From Solirubrobacteraceae bacterium (GTDB lineage Bacteria > Actinomycetota > Thermoleophilia > Solirubrobacterales > Solirubrobacteraceae): DNA of 15,143 nt. The notes beneath the pieces were generated by a model. The model was given only the letters and a program-made list of their open reading frames with translations. It ran no database searches and was not told the origin of the DNA. Location: contig JAICJK010000015.1 in NCBI GenBank assembly GCA_025928415.1, positions 1 through 15,143 on the forward strand. Reading direction: 5' to 3'. The number at the start of each line of letters is the position of its first letter. Positions within the stretch are counted from its first letter, which is position 1. Position numbers and translations under genes: made by a program. Shown one piece after another: positions 1 through 6,858 of the stretch.

Positions 1-64
1 CGCCCGCCGGCACCGGCGCGGGCAGCAGCGCGGCCAGCACGGCGGTGAGCGTGGCGGCCAGCAT
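1..64 (-). CDS. Possible start of a secreted or membrane protein (partial)
   Basis: Reading leftwards from an ATG at 64, 21 codons stay open to the window edge. They encode a hydrophobic Ala/Leu/Val stretch ending in Pro-Ala-Pro-Val-Pro-Ala-Gly, which resembles a signal peptide core with a cleavage region, although the usual positive charges after the Met are missing. No good ribosome binding site precedes the ATG, and a start further upstream (through Cys-Glu-Arg-Ser-Gly-Cys) is possible. It would lie 57 bp downstream of the efflux gene on the same strand, beyond a palindrome. Function cannot be named, and the reading frame itself is uncertain because only 64 bases are visible. Confidence 0.3.
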   Translation of the reverse strand, partial: MLAATLTAVLAALLPAPVPAG

Positions 65-95
65 GCACCCGGAACGCTCGCAGGCGGCCCGGAGT

Positions 96-111
96 CGCGC
101 CGCGCGGCGCG
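96..111 (-). terminator. GC-only palindrome after the MFS gene, candidate terminator
   Basis: A perfect 16-bp palindrome (CGCGCCGC/GCGGCGCG) begins 11 bp beyond the stop codon of the MFS efflux gene. There is no T-tract, so it is not a textbook intrinsic terminator. Its position at a gene end, and the same 7-bp arms in the gap at 4300-4316, support a 3'-end role. A chance palindrome is possible at this GC content. Confidence 0.35.
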
Positions 112-121
112 TGCGGTGACC

Positions 122-1510
122 TCACGCCGCCTCGGCCGCCGCCGACCGGGCCGCGGGCGCGCGCTCCGGGACGCCCACCGGCCCCAGCCCGGCGAAGGCC
201 AGCGCCGCCGCCACGGCGGCGCCGGCCATCAGGAGCCAGCCGGCGTCGAAGTCCCCGGCGACCCGCGGCGTCCCGAGCAGCGCGACGAGGACGGCCACCC
301 CGAGCGCGGTGCCGATCTGCCGCCCCATCGTGAGCACCGCGGCGCCGGTCGCGAAGCGCTCGGACGGCAGCGACGCCGCGGCCGCGCCGGTCAGCGCGGG
401 GTTCACCAGGCCGACCCCCGCGCCGCCGACGAGCAGCCCGGGCAGGAACGCCCACGCGTAGTCGTGCGCCGGGCCCAGGTGCGTCAGCCACCACACGCCG
501 CCCAGGGCGAACAGCGCGGCACCGGCCAGCCCGGTGGCGCGGTGGCCGACCCGGGCCCCGAGGCGGGCGCCGGGGATCGAGAACGCCGCCGCCGTGGCGG
601 GTCCCGGCGCGAGCTCCAGGCCGGCGCGCAGCACGGAGTCGTGCCACGCGCCGGTGAGGAACAGCACCGTGCCGAGCAGCATCGCCGCGAAGCCCGCGAA
701 GAACAGCGCCGCGGCCGACACCGCGACCGAGAACGACCGGACGCGCAGCAGGTGCGGCTCGACGATCGGCGCCGGGTGGCGCGTGCTGCGCGCCGCGACG
801 CCGGCGATCAGCAGCGCCGCGAGCGCGAACAGGCCGATGACGCGCCCGCTCGCCCAGCCCCAGGACGCGCCCTGGACGATCGCCACGACCAGCGCGCCGA
901 TGCCGGCCGTGACGCCCGCCGCGCCGGCGAGGTCGGGGCGCGCCGTGGACGGGTCGCGGATCTCGCGCAGGAAGCGGGCCCCGGCGAGGAGCGCGAGCAG
1001 CCCGATGGGCAGGTTGACGAGGAACACCCAGCGCCAGCTCGCCTCCACGAGCAGGCCGCCGAGCGGCGGGCCGGCCGCGGCGGCCACGCCGCCCGAGGCG
1101 GCCCAGACGCCGATCGCGACGTGGCGCTCCTGCGGCGGGAAGGCGGGGAGCAGCAGCCCGAGCGACGTCGGCACCATCGCCGCCGCGCCCAGCGCCTGCA
1201 CGACGCGGGCGGCGACCAGCACGCCGGGCGAAGGCGCGAGCGCGCACAGCGCCGAGGCGGCGGTGAACACGGCGACGCCCGCGAGGAACGTGCGCTTGCG
1301 CCCGAGCGCGTCCGCCCAGCGGCCGGCGGGGACCAGCAGCGCGGCGAAGACGATCGCGTAGGCGTTGAGCACCCAGGACAGGCCGGCGAGGCTCGAGCCC
1401 GCGAAGTCCCGCTGGATGTCGGGGAACGCGATGTTGACGATGAACAGGTCGAGGCTCGCGACGAACACGCCGGTGCACACGACGAGCAGGATGCGCCACT
1501 TGGGTTGCAT
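122..1510 (-). CDS. MFS drug efflux transporter, DHA2 (14-TM, EmrB/QacA) family
   Basis: This 462-residue integral membrane protein probably exports drugs or toxic small molecules by proton antiport. Visible family motifs are LDLFIVNIAFPDI in the first helix, the loop motif GRWADALGRKR between helices 2 and 3, and an antiporter-type GP..GG motif (AAAAGPPLGGLL) in about helix 5. Length and alternating hydrophobic segments fit 14 helices. The C-terminus is an Ala/Pro/Arg tail. I chose the ATG at 1510 because the family normally starts with a short Lys/Arg segment right before helix 1 (MQPKWRILL). A TTG at 1549 would add 13 residues. Neither start has a strong Shine-Dalgarno. A minus-strand -10-like TATAAG lies at 1556-1551. 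The gene diverges from an HxlR regulator, a common local repressor/target pair; the substrate is unknown. Confidence 0.9.
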   Translation of the reverse strand: MQPKWRILLVVCTGVFVASLDLFIVNIAFPDIQRDFAGSSLAGLSWVLNAYAIVFAALLVPAGRWADALGRKRTFLAGVAVFTAASALCALAPSPGVLVAARVVQALGAAAMVPTSLGLLLPAFPPQERHVAIGVWAASGGVAAAAGPPLGGLLVEASWRWVFLVNLPIGLLALLAGARFLREIRDPSTARPDLAGAAGVTAGIGALVVAIVQGASWGWASGRVIGLFALAALLIAGVAARSTRHPAPIVEPHLLRVRSFSVAVSAAALFFAGFAAMLLGTVLFLTGAWHDSVLRAGLELAPGPATAAAFSIPGARLGARVGHRATGLAGAALFALGGVWWLTHLGPAHDYAWAFLPGLLVGGAGVGLVNPALTGAAAASLPSERFATGAAVLTMGRQIGTALGVAVLVALLGTPRVAGDFDAGWLLMAGAAVAAALAFAGLGPVGVPERAPAARSAAAEAA

Positions 1511-1550
1511 GATGAAACGCAAGCTAGACGACACCGTTGCTTCATGCAAC
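1504..1550. promoter_or_regulatory. Inverted-repeat operator candidate between MFS and hxlR genes
   Basis: GTTGC-N5-GCAAC occupies 1536-1550. A further copy of the left arm at 1504-1508 extends so that GTTGCATGA (1504-1512) is the exact reverse complement of TCATGCAAC (1542-1550). The block sits just downstream of a minus-strand TATAAG (-10-like) and covers both candidate MFS start codons, so a bound regulator would block efflux expression. The adjacent HxlR protein is the obvious candidate ligand; that assignment is inference. Confidence 0.45.
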
Positions 1551-1559
1551 CTTATAGGG

Positions 1560-2063
1560 GTGCTGAACAGCGACTACCCCGGCCAGACGTGCTCGATCGC
1601 GCGCGCGCTGGAGCTCGTCGGCGAGCGCTGGACGATGCTCGTCGTCCGCGACGTCCTGCTCGGCGTCCGCCGCTTCGACGACCTCCAGGCCGACCTCGGC
1701 ATCGCCCGCAACGTGCTCGCCGCGCGATTGGACAAGCTCGTCGCCGCCGGCGTCCTCGAGCGCCGCCCGTACTCCGAGCATCCGCCGCGCCACGAGTACG
1801 TGCTGACCGAGAAGGGGCTGGACCTGTGGCCGGTCGTGCACGGCCTGATGACGTGGGGCGACCGCCACGCGCCGGCCGCGGGCGGCCCGCCGACGGTCGT
1901 CGAGCACCGCGGCTGCGGCGGCGCCGTGGACGCCCACGGCCGCTGCGAGCGCTGCGGCGAGGCGCTCAGCGCGCGGAGCGTGCAGGCGCTGGCCGGCCCG
2001 GGGGCGTCGCCGCGGCACCCTCTGCGGCGGGCGCCCGGGGGCGCGGCGCCTCTCGCAGGATGA
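1560..2063 (+). CDS. HxlR-family winged-helix transcriptional regulator
   Basis: This 167-residue DNA-binding protein carries the HxlR signature near its N-terminus: YPGQTCSIARALELVGERWTMLVVRD, then LGVRRFDDLQADLGIARNVLAARLDKLVAAGVLERRPYSE and HEYVLTEKG (winged helix, about residues 10-95). A C-terminal CGG...C.RCG cluster (about residues 120-137) looks like the small zinc-ribbon-like extension seen in longer HxlR members. The last roughly 30 residues are Pro/Arg/Ala-rich and overlap the neighbouring exporter gene on the other strand. I chose the GTG at 1560 because the conserved domain begins only a few residues later; the frame is open further upstream, but only as antisense of the MFS gene. 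It likely represses or is induced with the divergent efflux gene. Confidence 0.85.
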   Translation: MLNSDYPGQTCSIARALELVGERWTMLVVRDVLLGVRRFDDLQADLGIARNVLAARLDKLVAAGVLERRPYSEHPPRHEYVLTEKGLDLWPVVHGLMTWGDRHAPAAGGPPTVVEHRGCGGAVDAHGRCERCGEALSARSVQALAGPGASPRHPLRRAPGGAAPLAG

Positions 2064-2958
2064 GCGCGACGGAGGCGACGATGAGCGCGGCGCCCGCGAG
2101 CGTGGCGGCGCGCACCTGCTCGCCCAGCACCGCCCAGCCGAGGGCGACGGCGACCAGCGGGTTGACGTAGGCGTAGGTCGAGATCCGCCCGATCGGCGCA
2201 TGCTGCAGCAGCCAGGCGTAGGCGGTGTAGGCGACCAGCGACCCGGCCAGCACGAGGTAGGCGAACGCCGCCGCCGAGCGCAGCGAGAAGGCGCCCGGGT
2301 CCAGGCCGCCCCATTCGCCCGGCGAGGCGAGGACCAGCAGGGCGCCGCCGATGGTGAGCTGCCAGCCGGTGCTCACCAGCGGGTCGCTCGGCATCGTCAG
2401 GCGCTGGGCGGCGAACGACCCGGCGGCCCACGACGCGGCGGCGAGCAGCAGCAGCAGCGTCGGGCCGAGCGGCACGCCGGCCGGGCGCCCGCCGGGCAGC
2501 AGCAGCACCGCCACGCCGCAGAAGCCGAGCGCCACGCCGCCGGCTCCGAAGCCCGAGGGCCGGTCGGCGGCCAGCGTCCGGTAGACGACGATGAACAGCG
2601 GGACCGAGGCGACCAGCAGCGCGGCCAGGCCCGACGGCACGTCCTGCTCGGCGACGGTGACCAGGCCGTTGCCGCCGCCGGCCAGCAGCGCGCCGACCAG
2701 CGCGCAGGAGCCGAGCTGCGCGAGGGAGACGCGCGTCGGGCGGCCGCGCAGCGCGAGCACGGCGAGCAGCAGGACGCCGGCCACGACGAAGCGCAGGCCG
2801 GCGCCGATCAACGGGGGGACCGTCTCCACCATCACGCGGATCGCGAGGTAGGTCGAGCCCCAGACGACGTAGACGATGCCCAACGCGAGCCACGTCGCTG
2901 CCGGCGAAGCGCCGGTTGACGACGTGGCTCGCGCCTTCTGGCGGGCGAGCTGCGTCAC
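1966..2958 (-). CDS. EamA/DMT-superfamily exporter (RhaT/YdcZ-like permease)
   Basis: This 330-residue membrane protein has two tandem EamA repeats, about residues 22-150 and 165-300, giving roughly ten helices. Typical landmarks are the first-helix segment VVWGSTYLAIRV, the PPLIGAGLRFVVAG segment, and in the second repeat TAYAWLLQHAPIGRISTYAYVNPLVAVALGWAVLGE, near-canonical for the family. Such proteins export amino acids or other metabolites; the substrate is not predictable here. The start is GTG at 2958, whose GTGA overlaps the TGA of the upstream small gene (4 bp), indicating translational coupling. The 3' end overlaps the convergent hxlR gene by 98 bp, where it encodes an Ala/Pro/Arg tail. 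Codons 9-25 form a long inverted repeat, described separately. Confidence 0.9.
   Translation of the reverse strand: MTQLARQKARATSSTGASPAATWLALGIVYVVWGSTYLAIRVMVETVPPLIGAGLRFVVAGVLLLAVLALRGRPTRVSLAQLGSCALVGALLAGGGNGLVTVAEQDVPSGLAALLVASVPLFIVVYRTLAADRPSGFGAGGVALGFCGVAVLLLPGGRPAGVPLGPTLLLLLAAASWAAGSFAAQRLTMPSDPLVSTGWQLTIGGALLVLASPGEWGGLDPGAFSLRSAAAFAYLVLAGSLVAYTAYAWLLQHAPIGRISTYAYVNPLVAVALGWAVLGEQVRAATLAGAALIVASVALILREAPRPRAPAAEGAAATPPGRPAPARSAR
2884..2933 (-). repeat. 50-bp nested inverted repeat inside the 5' end of the EamA gene
   Basis: The outer arms are perfect 14-bp reverse complements (CGCGAGCCACGTCG at 2884-2897 and CGACGTGGCTCGCG at 2920-2933). Inside them is a second perfect stem, CCGGCG (2901-2906) with CGCCGG (2910-2915), closing an AAG loop; the two stems are separated by a small 3/4-nt internal loop. 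In the mRNA this would fold into a strong hairpin over codons 9-25. No U-tract follows on either strand. Confidence 0.75.
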
Positions 2959-3284
2959 GCGGTGGAGGTGATCCGCGGACGCTGGGGGAAGAGGGAGCGG
3001 ACGCCATGGCGCTGCGCTGTGGCGGGGGCGGGCTGCAGGCGCGCGGCGCGCAGGTGCAGGAGGTCGACGAGGTCGGCGGTCGGGACGAACGGGTCGGCGA
3101 CGACGGCGCCGGTCTCGACCTCGACGGCGGCGACGGGCTCGCCGTCGACGATCGCCAGCAGGACGTCGCCCTGCGGGACGGGGCGCGAGTCGAGCGCGGC
3201 GATGCGGATGAGGGCCCCGGCGTCGGCTGCCGTGGCGGGCCGGATGGCCAGGATCGCGGTGGACAGGGTGGCGGAGGAGGTCAT
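2955..3284 (-). CDS. Small protein resembling the N-terminal half of a GNAT acetyltransferase
   Basis: From the ATG at 3284 this encodes 109 residues. Residues about 10-65 (AILAIRPATAADAGALIRIAALDS, then a DVLLAIVDGEPVAAVEV strand pair) resemble the opening strand-helix-strand of GNAT domains. The acetyl-CoA-binding Q/R-x-x-G-x-G/A loop and the second half of the fold are absent, and the end is Arg/Pro-rich. A catalytic function is therefore doubtful; it may be a stand-alone small protein of a kind I believe is common in high-GC actinobacteria. In-frame ATGs at 3311 and 3326 are alternatives; the latter has a weak AGAAG 6 nt upstream. The TGA stop overlaps the GTG of the EamA exporter (GTGA), so the two are probably co-translated. 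It diverges from the LysR gene. Confidence 0.6.
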   Translation of the reverse strand: MTSSATLSTAILAIRPATAADAGALIRIAALDSRPVPQGDVLLAIVDGEPVAAVEVETGAVVADPFVPTADLVDLLHLRAARLQPAPATAQRHGVRSLFPQRPRITSTA

Positions 3285-3306
3285 GGACGAAGCTTGCTCT
3301 CCCAGG

Positions 3307-3348
3307 GTCATCAGATCAAATGACATTCGGTGCTTCTCGGGATAAGAT
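3307..3348 (+). promoter_or_regulatory. LysR-gene promoter with palindromic LysR-type operator
   Basis: ATGACA (3320-3325, five of six bases of the -35 consensus), a 17-bp spacer and TAAGAT (3343-3348) form a good housekeeping promoter. Its start point would fall at or next to the A of the LysR ATG at 3355. An 18-bp near-palindrome, GTCAT-cA-GATC-aA-ATGAC (3307-3324), overlaps the -35 box and contains a T-N11-A core (T3308, A3320), the usual LysR box. This fits autorepression plus control of the divergent small-protein/EamA pair; binding is inferred. Confidence 0.55.
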
Positions 3349-3354
3349 GAGCTA

Positions 3355-4290
3355 ATGCTCGACGTGAAGCGCATGCGCGTCCTGCGTGAGGTTGCCCAGC
3401 GCGGCTCGTTCTCCGCCGCCGCCGACGCCCTCGCCTATACGCAGTCCGCGATCTCACAACAGGTGGCGGCGCTGGAACGTGAGGCCGGCACCCGGCTGGT
3501 GGAGCGCAGCGCCCGCGGCGTGCACCTCACGGATGCGGGCCAGGCGCTCGTGCAGCACGCCGACGCGATCCTGTCGCGCCTGGCCGACGCCGAGGCCGAG
3601 CTCGAGGCGATCGCCGGGCTGCGCGGCGGCCGCGTGCGCCTGACGACCTTCGCGACCGCGGGCGCCACGATCGTGCCCCAGGCGATCGCGCGCTTCCGCG
3701 AGCGCCACCCCGGCGTCGGCCTGGTGCTCGAGCCGGAGGAGCCGACCGACGGCCTGCGCCGCCTGCGCTCGGGGGAGGCCGACATCGCCCTGACGATCAC
3801 CGCGAGCTTCGACGACCCGCCCGAGCCCGACTTCGCGATGACCACGCTGCTCGACGACCCGATGTACGTGCTGCTGCCGGTCGGCCATCCGCTGGCCCGC
3901 GGCGGCCGCGTGCGCCTGCAGGACCTCGCCGAGGACGAGTGGCTGCTCGGCGCGACCGAGCGCTGCCCGGACTCGCGCATCCTGGTCCGCGCCTGCCAGC
4001 ACGCGGGCTTCGAGCCGCGGATCGGCTTCCACTCCGACGACTACCTGGCGATCCAGGGCTTCGTCGCCGCCGGCTGCGGCGTCTCGCTGATCCCCGACCT
4101 CGCGCTGGTCGCCGTGCGCGACGACGTCGTCGTGCGCTCGCTCGGCGCGCGGCCGCCGGTGCGGCGCATCCTCGCCGCGACGATGGCCGACTCCTGGGCC
4201 TCGCCGGCCAAGCAGGCGATGCTCGAGATCCTCGAGGAGGTCGCGGGCGAGTTCGCCGTCAAGCGGCGCGAGCTGGCCCTGGCGTCCTGA
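3355..4290 (+). CDS. LysR-family transcriptional regulator
   Basis: This is a 311-residue regulator of normal family length. Residues 1-60 form the winged HTH (LDVKRMRVLREVAQRGSFSAAADALAYTQSAISQQVAALEREAG), followed by the linker helix. The periplasmic-binding-protein-like effector domain spans about residues 90-295, with GGRVRLTTFATAG opening the first subdomain and GFVAAGCGVSLIPDLAL in the second. The ATG at 3355 places the HTH at the correct distance from the N-terminus. No Shine-Dalgarno precedes it, consistent with the leaderless promoter described at 3307-3348. It most likely controls the divergent small protein and EamA exporter; control of the convergent catabolic operon is possible but not shown. 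Confidence 0.92.
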   Translation: MLDVKRMRVLREVAQRGSFSAAADALAYTQSAISQQVAALEREAGTRLVERSARGVHLTDAGQALVQHADAILSRLADAEAELEAIAGLRGGRVRLTTFATAGATIVPQAIARFRERHPGVGLVLEPEEPTDGLRRLRSGEADIALTITASFDDPPEPDFAMTTLLDDPMYVLLPVGHPLARGGRVRLQDLAEDEWLLGATERCPDSRILVRACQHAGFEPRIGFHSDDYLAIQGFVAAGCGVSLIPDLALVAVRDDVVVRSLGARPPVRRILAATMADSWASPAKQAMLEILEEVAGEFAVKRRELALAS

Positions 4291-4298
4291 GCGTACGA

Positions 4299-4317
4299 GC
4301 GCGCCGCCGCGGCGCGC
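4299..4317. terminator. GC hairpin between convergent LysR gene and catabolic operon
   Basis: The stem GCGCGCCG (4299-4306) pairs with CGGCGCGC (4310-4317) around a 3-nt CCG loop, in the 42-bp gap between two convergent genes, so it could end transcripts from both sides. There is no T-tract. It shares arms CGCGCCG/CGGCGCG with the palindrome at 96-111. Confidence 0.45.
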
Positions 4318-4332
4318 CGCCGCCGCGCATCC

Positions 4333-4836
4333 TCAGACCCCGCCGAACGTGAACATCCGGTCCGCCTCGATCCGCGCGTAGACCGGCCCGGAGTCCAGGA
4401 ACTCCTCCCACTCCGGCCCGTAGCGCGGGACGTAGACCTCCAGCAGGCAGCGCCGCAGCTCGGCGCCCTCCGGGGCCCGGACGTCGACGCCGGCGGCGCG
4501 GCCGTGGACGGTCACCGCGAGCTCCTCGCCCGGCAGGTGGGTGGCGCTGACCTGCGGCCGCGCCCGGATGTGGCGGAAGCGCACCGAGTCCGGCGACGAG
4601 CCGAAGTGGAACGCGCCGCGCAGGAAGACGCCGTCGACCGGCCCGACGATCGGCCGCCCGTCGGCGGTCACCGTCGCCAGCGCGAGCAGGCGCATGCCGG
4701 TCAGCGCGCCGGCGACCTGCTCGGCGGTCAGCCGCCGCTCCGGGGTGATGATGCTCCGCAGGTGCTCACCGGCCGAGGCGTAGCTGGCGTCGAGCAGCTC
4801 CTGCAGCGCGGCGAGGTCGTCCGGCGTCTCGTGCAC
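4333..4836 (-). CDS. Pyridoxamine 5'-phosphate oxidase-like split-barrel protein
   Basis: This 167-residue protein looks like a flavin- or F420-binding split beta-barrel of the PNPOx-like superfamily. The region from about residue 40 (VAGALTGMRLLALATVTADGRPIVGPVDGVFLRGAFHFGS) is the typical first part: a strand, the D-G-R-P turn, then the strand pair lining the cofactor site. It continues with RFRHIRARPQVSATHLPGEELAVTVHGRA. The N-terminal 35 residues are probably helical. The start is GTG at 4836, 7 nt after the FAH-family stop, so it is the last gene of the four-gene operon. In a catabolic operon a flavin-dependent reduction, oxidation or cofactor-scavenging role is conceivable; the family is too diverse to name a substrate. 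Confidence 0.8.
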   Translation of the reverse strand: MHETPDDLAALQELLDASYASAGEHLRSIITPERRLTAEQVAGALTGMRLLALATVTADGRPIVGPVDGVFLRGAFHFGSSPDSVRFRHIRARPQVSATHLPGEELAVTVHGRAAGVDVRAPEGAELRRCLLEVYVPRYGPEWEEFLDSGPVYARIEADRMFTFGGV

Positions 4837-4843
4837 GGCTGCG

Positions 4844-5677
4844 CTACACCACCGGGCTGGTCAGCTCGCCGAGCCCTTCGGCCGCGAGCGTGACGACGTC
4901 GCCGGGCACCAGCCAGCGGGGCTCCCCGCCGCCGCCGTCGGCGTTGAGCTCGAGCAGGCAGCCGCGGTCGAGCGTGCCGCTGCCCAGGACGTCGCCGGCG
5001 CGCAGGCGCGTGTCGCGCGCGGCGTGGGCGACGAGTTGCGGCCAGGTCCAGTGCTGGGCCCGCGCGGGGCTCGAGGTCAGCAGCTCGCCGTTGACCGTCG
5101 CCGTCGCCGCGAGGTCCAGTCGCCCGTCGGCGTAGGGCAGCTCGTCGGGCGTGACGAGCCACGGGCCGAGGCTGAGCGCGAAGTCCTTGCCCTTCGCCGG
5201 GCCGAGCCCGACGGTCATCTCCTCGCGCTGGACGTCGCGCGCGCTCCAGTCGTTGAGCAGCGTGAAGCCCGCGATCTCGCCGTCCGCGTCGAGGATCGCA
5301 GCGATCTCGAGCTCGAAGTCCAGCCGCGCGCTGGCCGCCGGGCGGCGGACGGCGTCGCCCGGCCCGTGGACCGCGGCCGGGTTGGAGAAGTAGAAGACGG
5401 GCGCGGCGTACCACGCGGGCGGCACCTCGCCGCCGCGCAGGCGCCAGCCCGTCGCGACGTGGCCCTCGTAGGCGAAGAAGTCGCGGACGCTCGGCGGCTC
5501 GGGGACGGGGGCGCGCAGGCGAACGTCCGCCAGCGCGTGGTCGCGCCCGGCCTCGCGATGGCCCTCGCCGCTCAGCCACTCGAGCATCGACCGGGCCTGC
5601 AGCTCGACGACGCGGTCGGTGTCCAGGCGGCCGACGCGCTCGTGGCCCAACGGGTCGTCGAAGCACGCCAGGCGCAT
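4844..5677 (-). CDS. Fumarylacetoacetate hydrolase (FAH) family protein
   Basis: This 277-residue protein belongs to the FAH superfamily, which cleaves or decarboxylates beta-dicarbonyl-like acids using a divalent metal. The metal site appears complete: Asp66 (RDFFAYEGH), Glu122 and Glu124 (DFELEIA) and Asp143 (LLNDWSARD). His73 and Lys164 (AKGKDFALSLGPWLVT) sit where catalytic residues lie in the family, and GSGTLDRGCLLEL is a conserved late motif. The ATG at 5677 lies 13 nt after the tandem TAG-TAA of the MetE-like gene. In aromatic degradation such enzymes act as ring-fission product hydrolases, tautomerases or oxaloacetate/oxalocrotonate decarboxylases. Which one applies is not decidable, and the classical protocatechuate ortho pathway does not need it. 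Confidence 0.88.
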   Translation of the reverse strand: MRLACFDDPLGHERVGRLDTDRVVELQARSMLEWLSGEGHREAGRDHALADVRLRAPVPEPPSVRDFFAYEGHVATGWRLRGGEVPPAWYAAPVFYFSNPAAVHGPGDAVRRPAASARLDFELEIAAILDADGEIAGFTLLNDWSARDVQREEMTVGLGPAKGKDFALSLGPWLVTPDELPYADGRLDLAATATVNGELLTSSPARAQHWTWPQLVAHAARDTRLRAGDVLGSGTLDRGCLLELNADGGGGEPRWLVPGDVVTLAAEGLGELTSPVV

Positions 5678-5690
5678 CGGCGGGACGTTA

Positions 5691-6815
5691 CTAGGCGCCC
5701 CACACCTCTTCGGCGGTCTCGACGACCAGCCGCAGCTTGGCGATCTGGTCGTCGATCGTCAGCTCGTTGCCCTCCTCGGTCGAGGAGAACCCGCACTGCG
5801 GCGACAGGCAGAGCTGGTCGGCGTCGACGTACTTGGAGGCCTCCTCGATGCGCCGCTTGAGGTCGTCCTTGTCCTCGAGCTCGGGGCGCTTGGTCGTCAC
5901 CAGGCCGAGCACGACGTGCTTGCCCTTGGGGACGAAGCGCAGCGGCTCGAAGCCGCCGGAGCGGGCGTCGTCCCACTCCATGAAGAACCCGTCGACGTCG
6001 AGCTGGGTGAACAGCGCCTCGGCCACGAAGTCATAGCCGCCCTCGGCCACCCACGAGGAGCGGAAGTTCCCGCGGCACATGTGCGTCGTGACGGCCATGC
6101 CCTCCGGGCGGCCGGCGAGCGCCTCGTTGATGTGGCGGATGTAGGTCTCGTGCTGGTGGTCGGGGTCGCCGCCGATCTCGCGGACGTGCTCGCGCTGCGC
6201 CGGGTCGTTGAGGTAGGCCAGGCTCGTGTCGTCGAACTGCAGGTAGCGGCAGCCGAGCTCGCCCAGGCGCCGGACCTCCTCCGCGTAGGCGGCCACCAGG
6301 TCGGCCCAGAACTCCTCCACGTCGGGGTACACCGCCGCGTCGATCGAGGCGCGCCCGCCGCGGTAGTGGACCATGCTCGGCGACGGGATCGTCAGCTTCG
6401 GCACCTGGCCGCCGGCGTGCTCGGCCAGGAACGCGAAGTGCTCGCCGAAGATCGTGTGGCGCAGGGACAGCCGCTCGCCGACGTGCAGCGACGGGGGCGT
6501 GAACTCGACGTCGCCCTGCGCGCTGTGGAACTGCACCTTGAGGTTGGCGTCGGCGACCTTGCTGATGCCGCCGAGCTGGTAGATGAAGTCCATGTGCCAG
6601 GAGGCGCGGCGGAACTCCCCGTCGGTCGCGTCGGTCAGGCCGACGTCGCGCTGCATCCGGATCACGTCCTCGATCGCGGCGTCCTCGACCCGGCGCAGCT
6701 CGTCGTCGTCGATGCGGCCGGCCGCGTGGTCCGCGCGCGCGGCGCGCAGCTCCGGGGGACGCAGCAGGCTCCCGACGTGATCGGCGCGGAACGGCGGTGT
6801 GGCTCGCGCGGGCAT
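5691..6815 (-). CDS. MetE-like (cobalamin-independent methionine synthase family) zinc methyltransferase, short form
   Basis: This 374-residue protein equals only the C-terminal catalytic barrel of MetE (full-length enzymes are about 750 residues). It opens with PPFRADHVGSLLRPPEL, typical of the short class. The zinc site is intact: His245 and Cys247 (THMCRGN), Glu280 (FFMEWDD) and Cys341 (SPQCGFSS). The ATG at 6815 has a strong AGGAG about 5 nt upstream. Members include folate-independent methionine synthases, YxjG/YxjH-like proteins of unknown role and, at similar length, epoxyalkane:coenzyme M transferases. Between an amidohydrolase and an FAH-family gene it more likely moves a methyl or thiol-bound group in catabolism, for example handling methyl from methoxylated aromatics, than serves as the housekeeping methionine synthase; this is inference. 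Confidence 0.85.
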   Translation of the reverse strand: MPARATPPFRADHVGSLLRPPELRAARADHAAGRIDDDELRRVEDAAIEDVIRMQRDVGLTDATDGEFRRASWHMDFIYQLGGISKVADANLKVQFHSAQGDVEFTPPSLHVGERLSLRHTIFGEHFAFLAEHAGGQVPKLTIPSPSMVHYRGGRASIDAAVYPDVEEFWADLVAAYAEEVRRLGELGCRYLQFDDTSLAYLNDPAQREHVREIGGDPDHQHETYIRHINEALAGRPEGMAVTTHMCRGNFRSSWVAEGGYDFVAEALFTQLDVDGFFMEWDDARSGGFEPLRFVPKGKHVVLGLVTTKRPELEDKDDLKRRIEEASKYVDADQLCLSPQCGFSSTEEGNELTIDDQIAKLRLVVETAEEVWGA

Positions 6816-6858
6816 GGGTCTCCTCTCGTTGGTGCGGCGTGGCTCGTATGCCCTCAGG

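Noticed and set aside
1553..1558. TATAGG as a -10 box for hxlR
   Set aside because: It lies only 1 bp before the GTG start, so transcription would begin inside the gene. The same bases serve better as minus-strand TATAAG for the MFS gene.
116..2170. 684-codon plus-strand open frame antisense to the MFS gene
   Set aside because: It has Arg/Gln/Gly-rich low-complexity composition without motifs and is complementary to a clear transporter gene. It is a typical high-GC antisense artefact.
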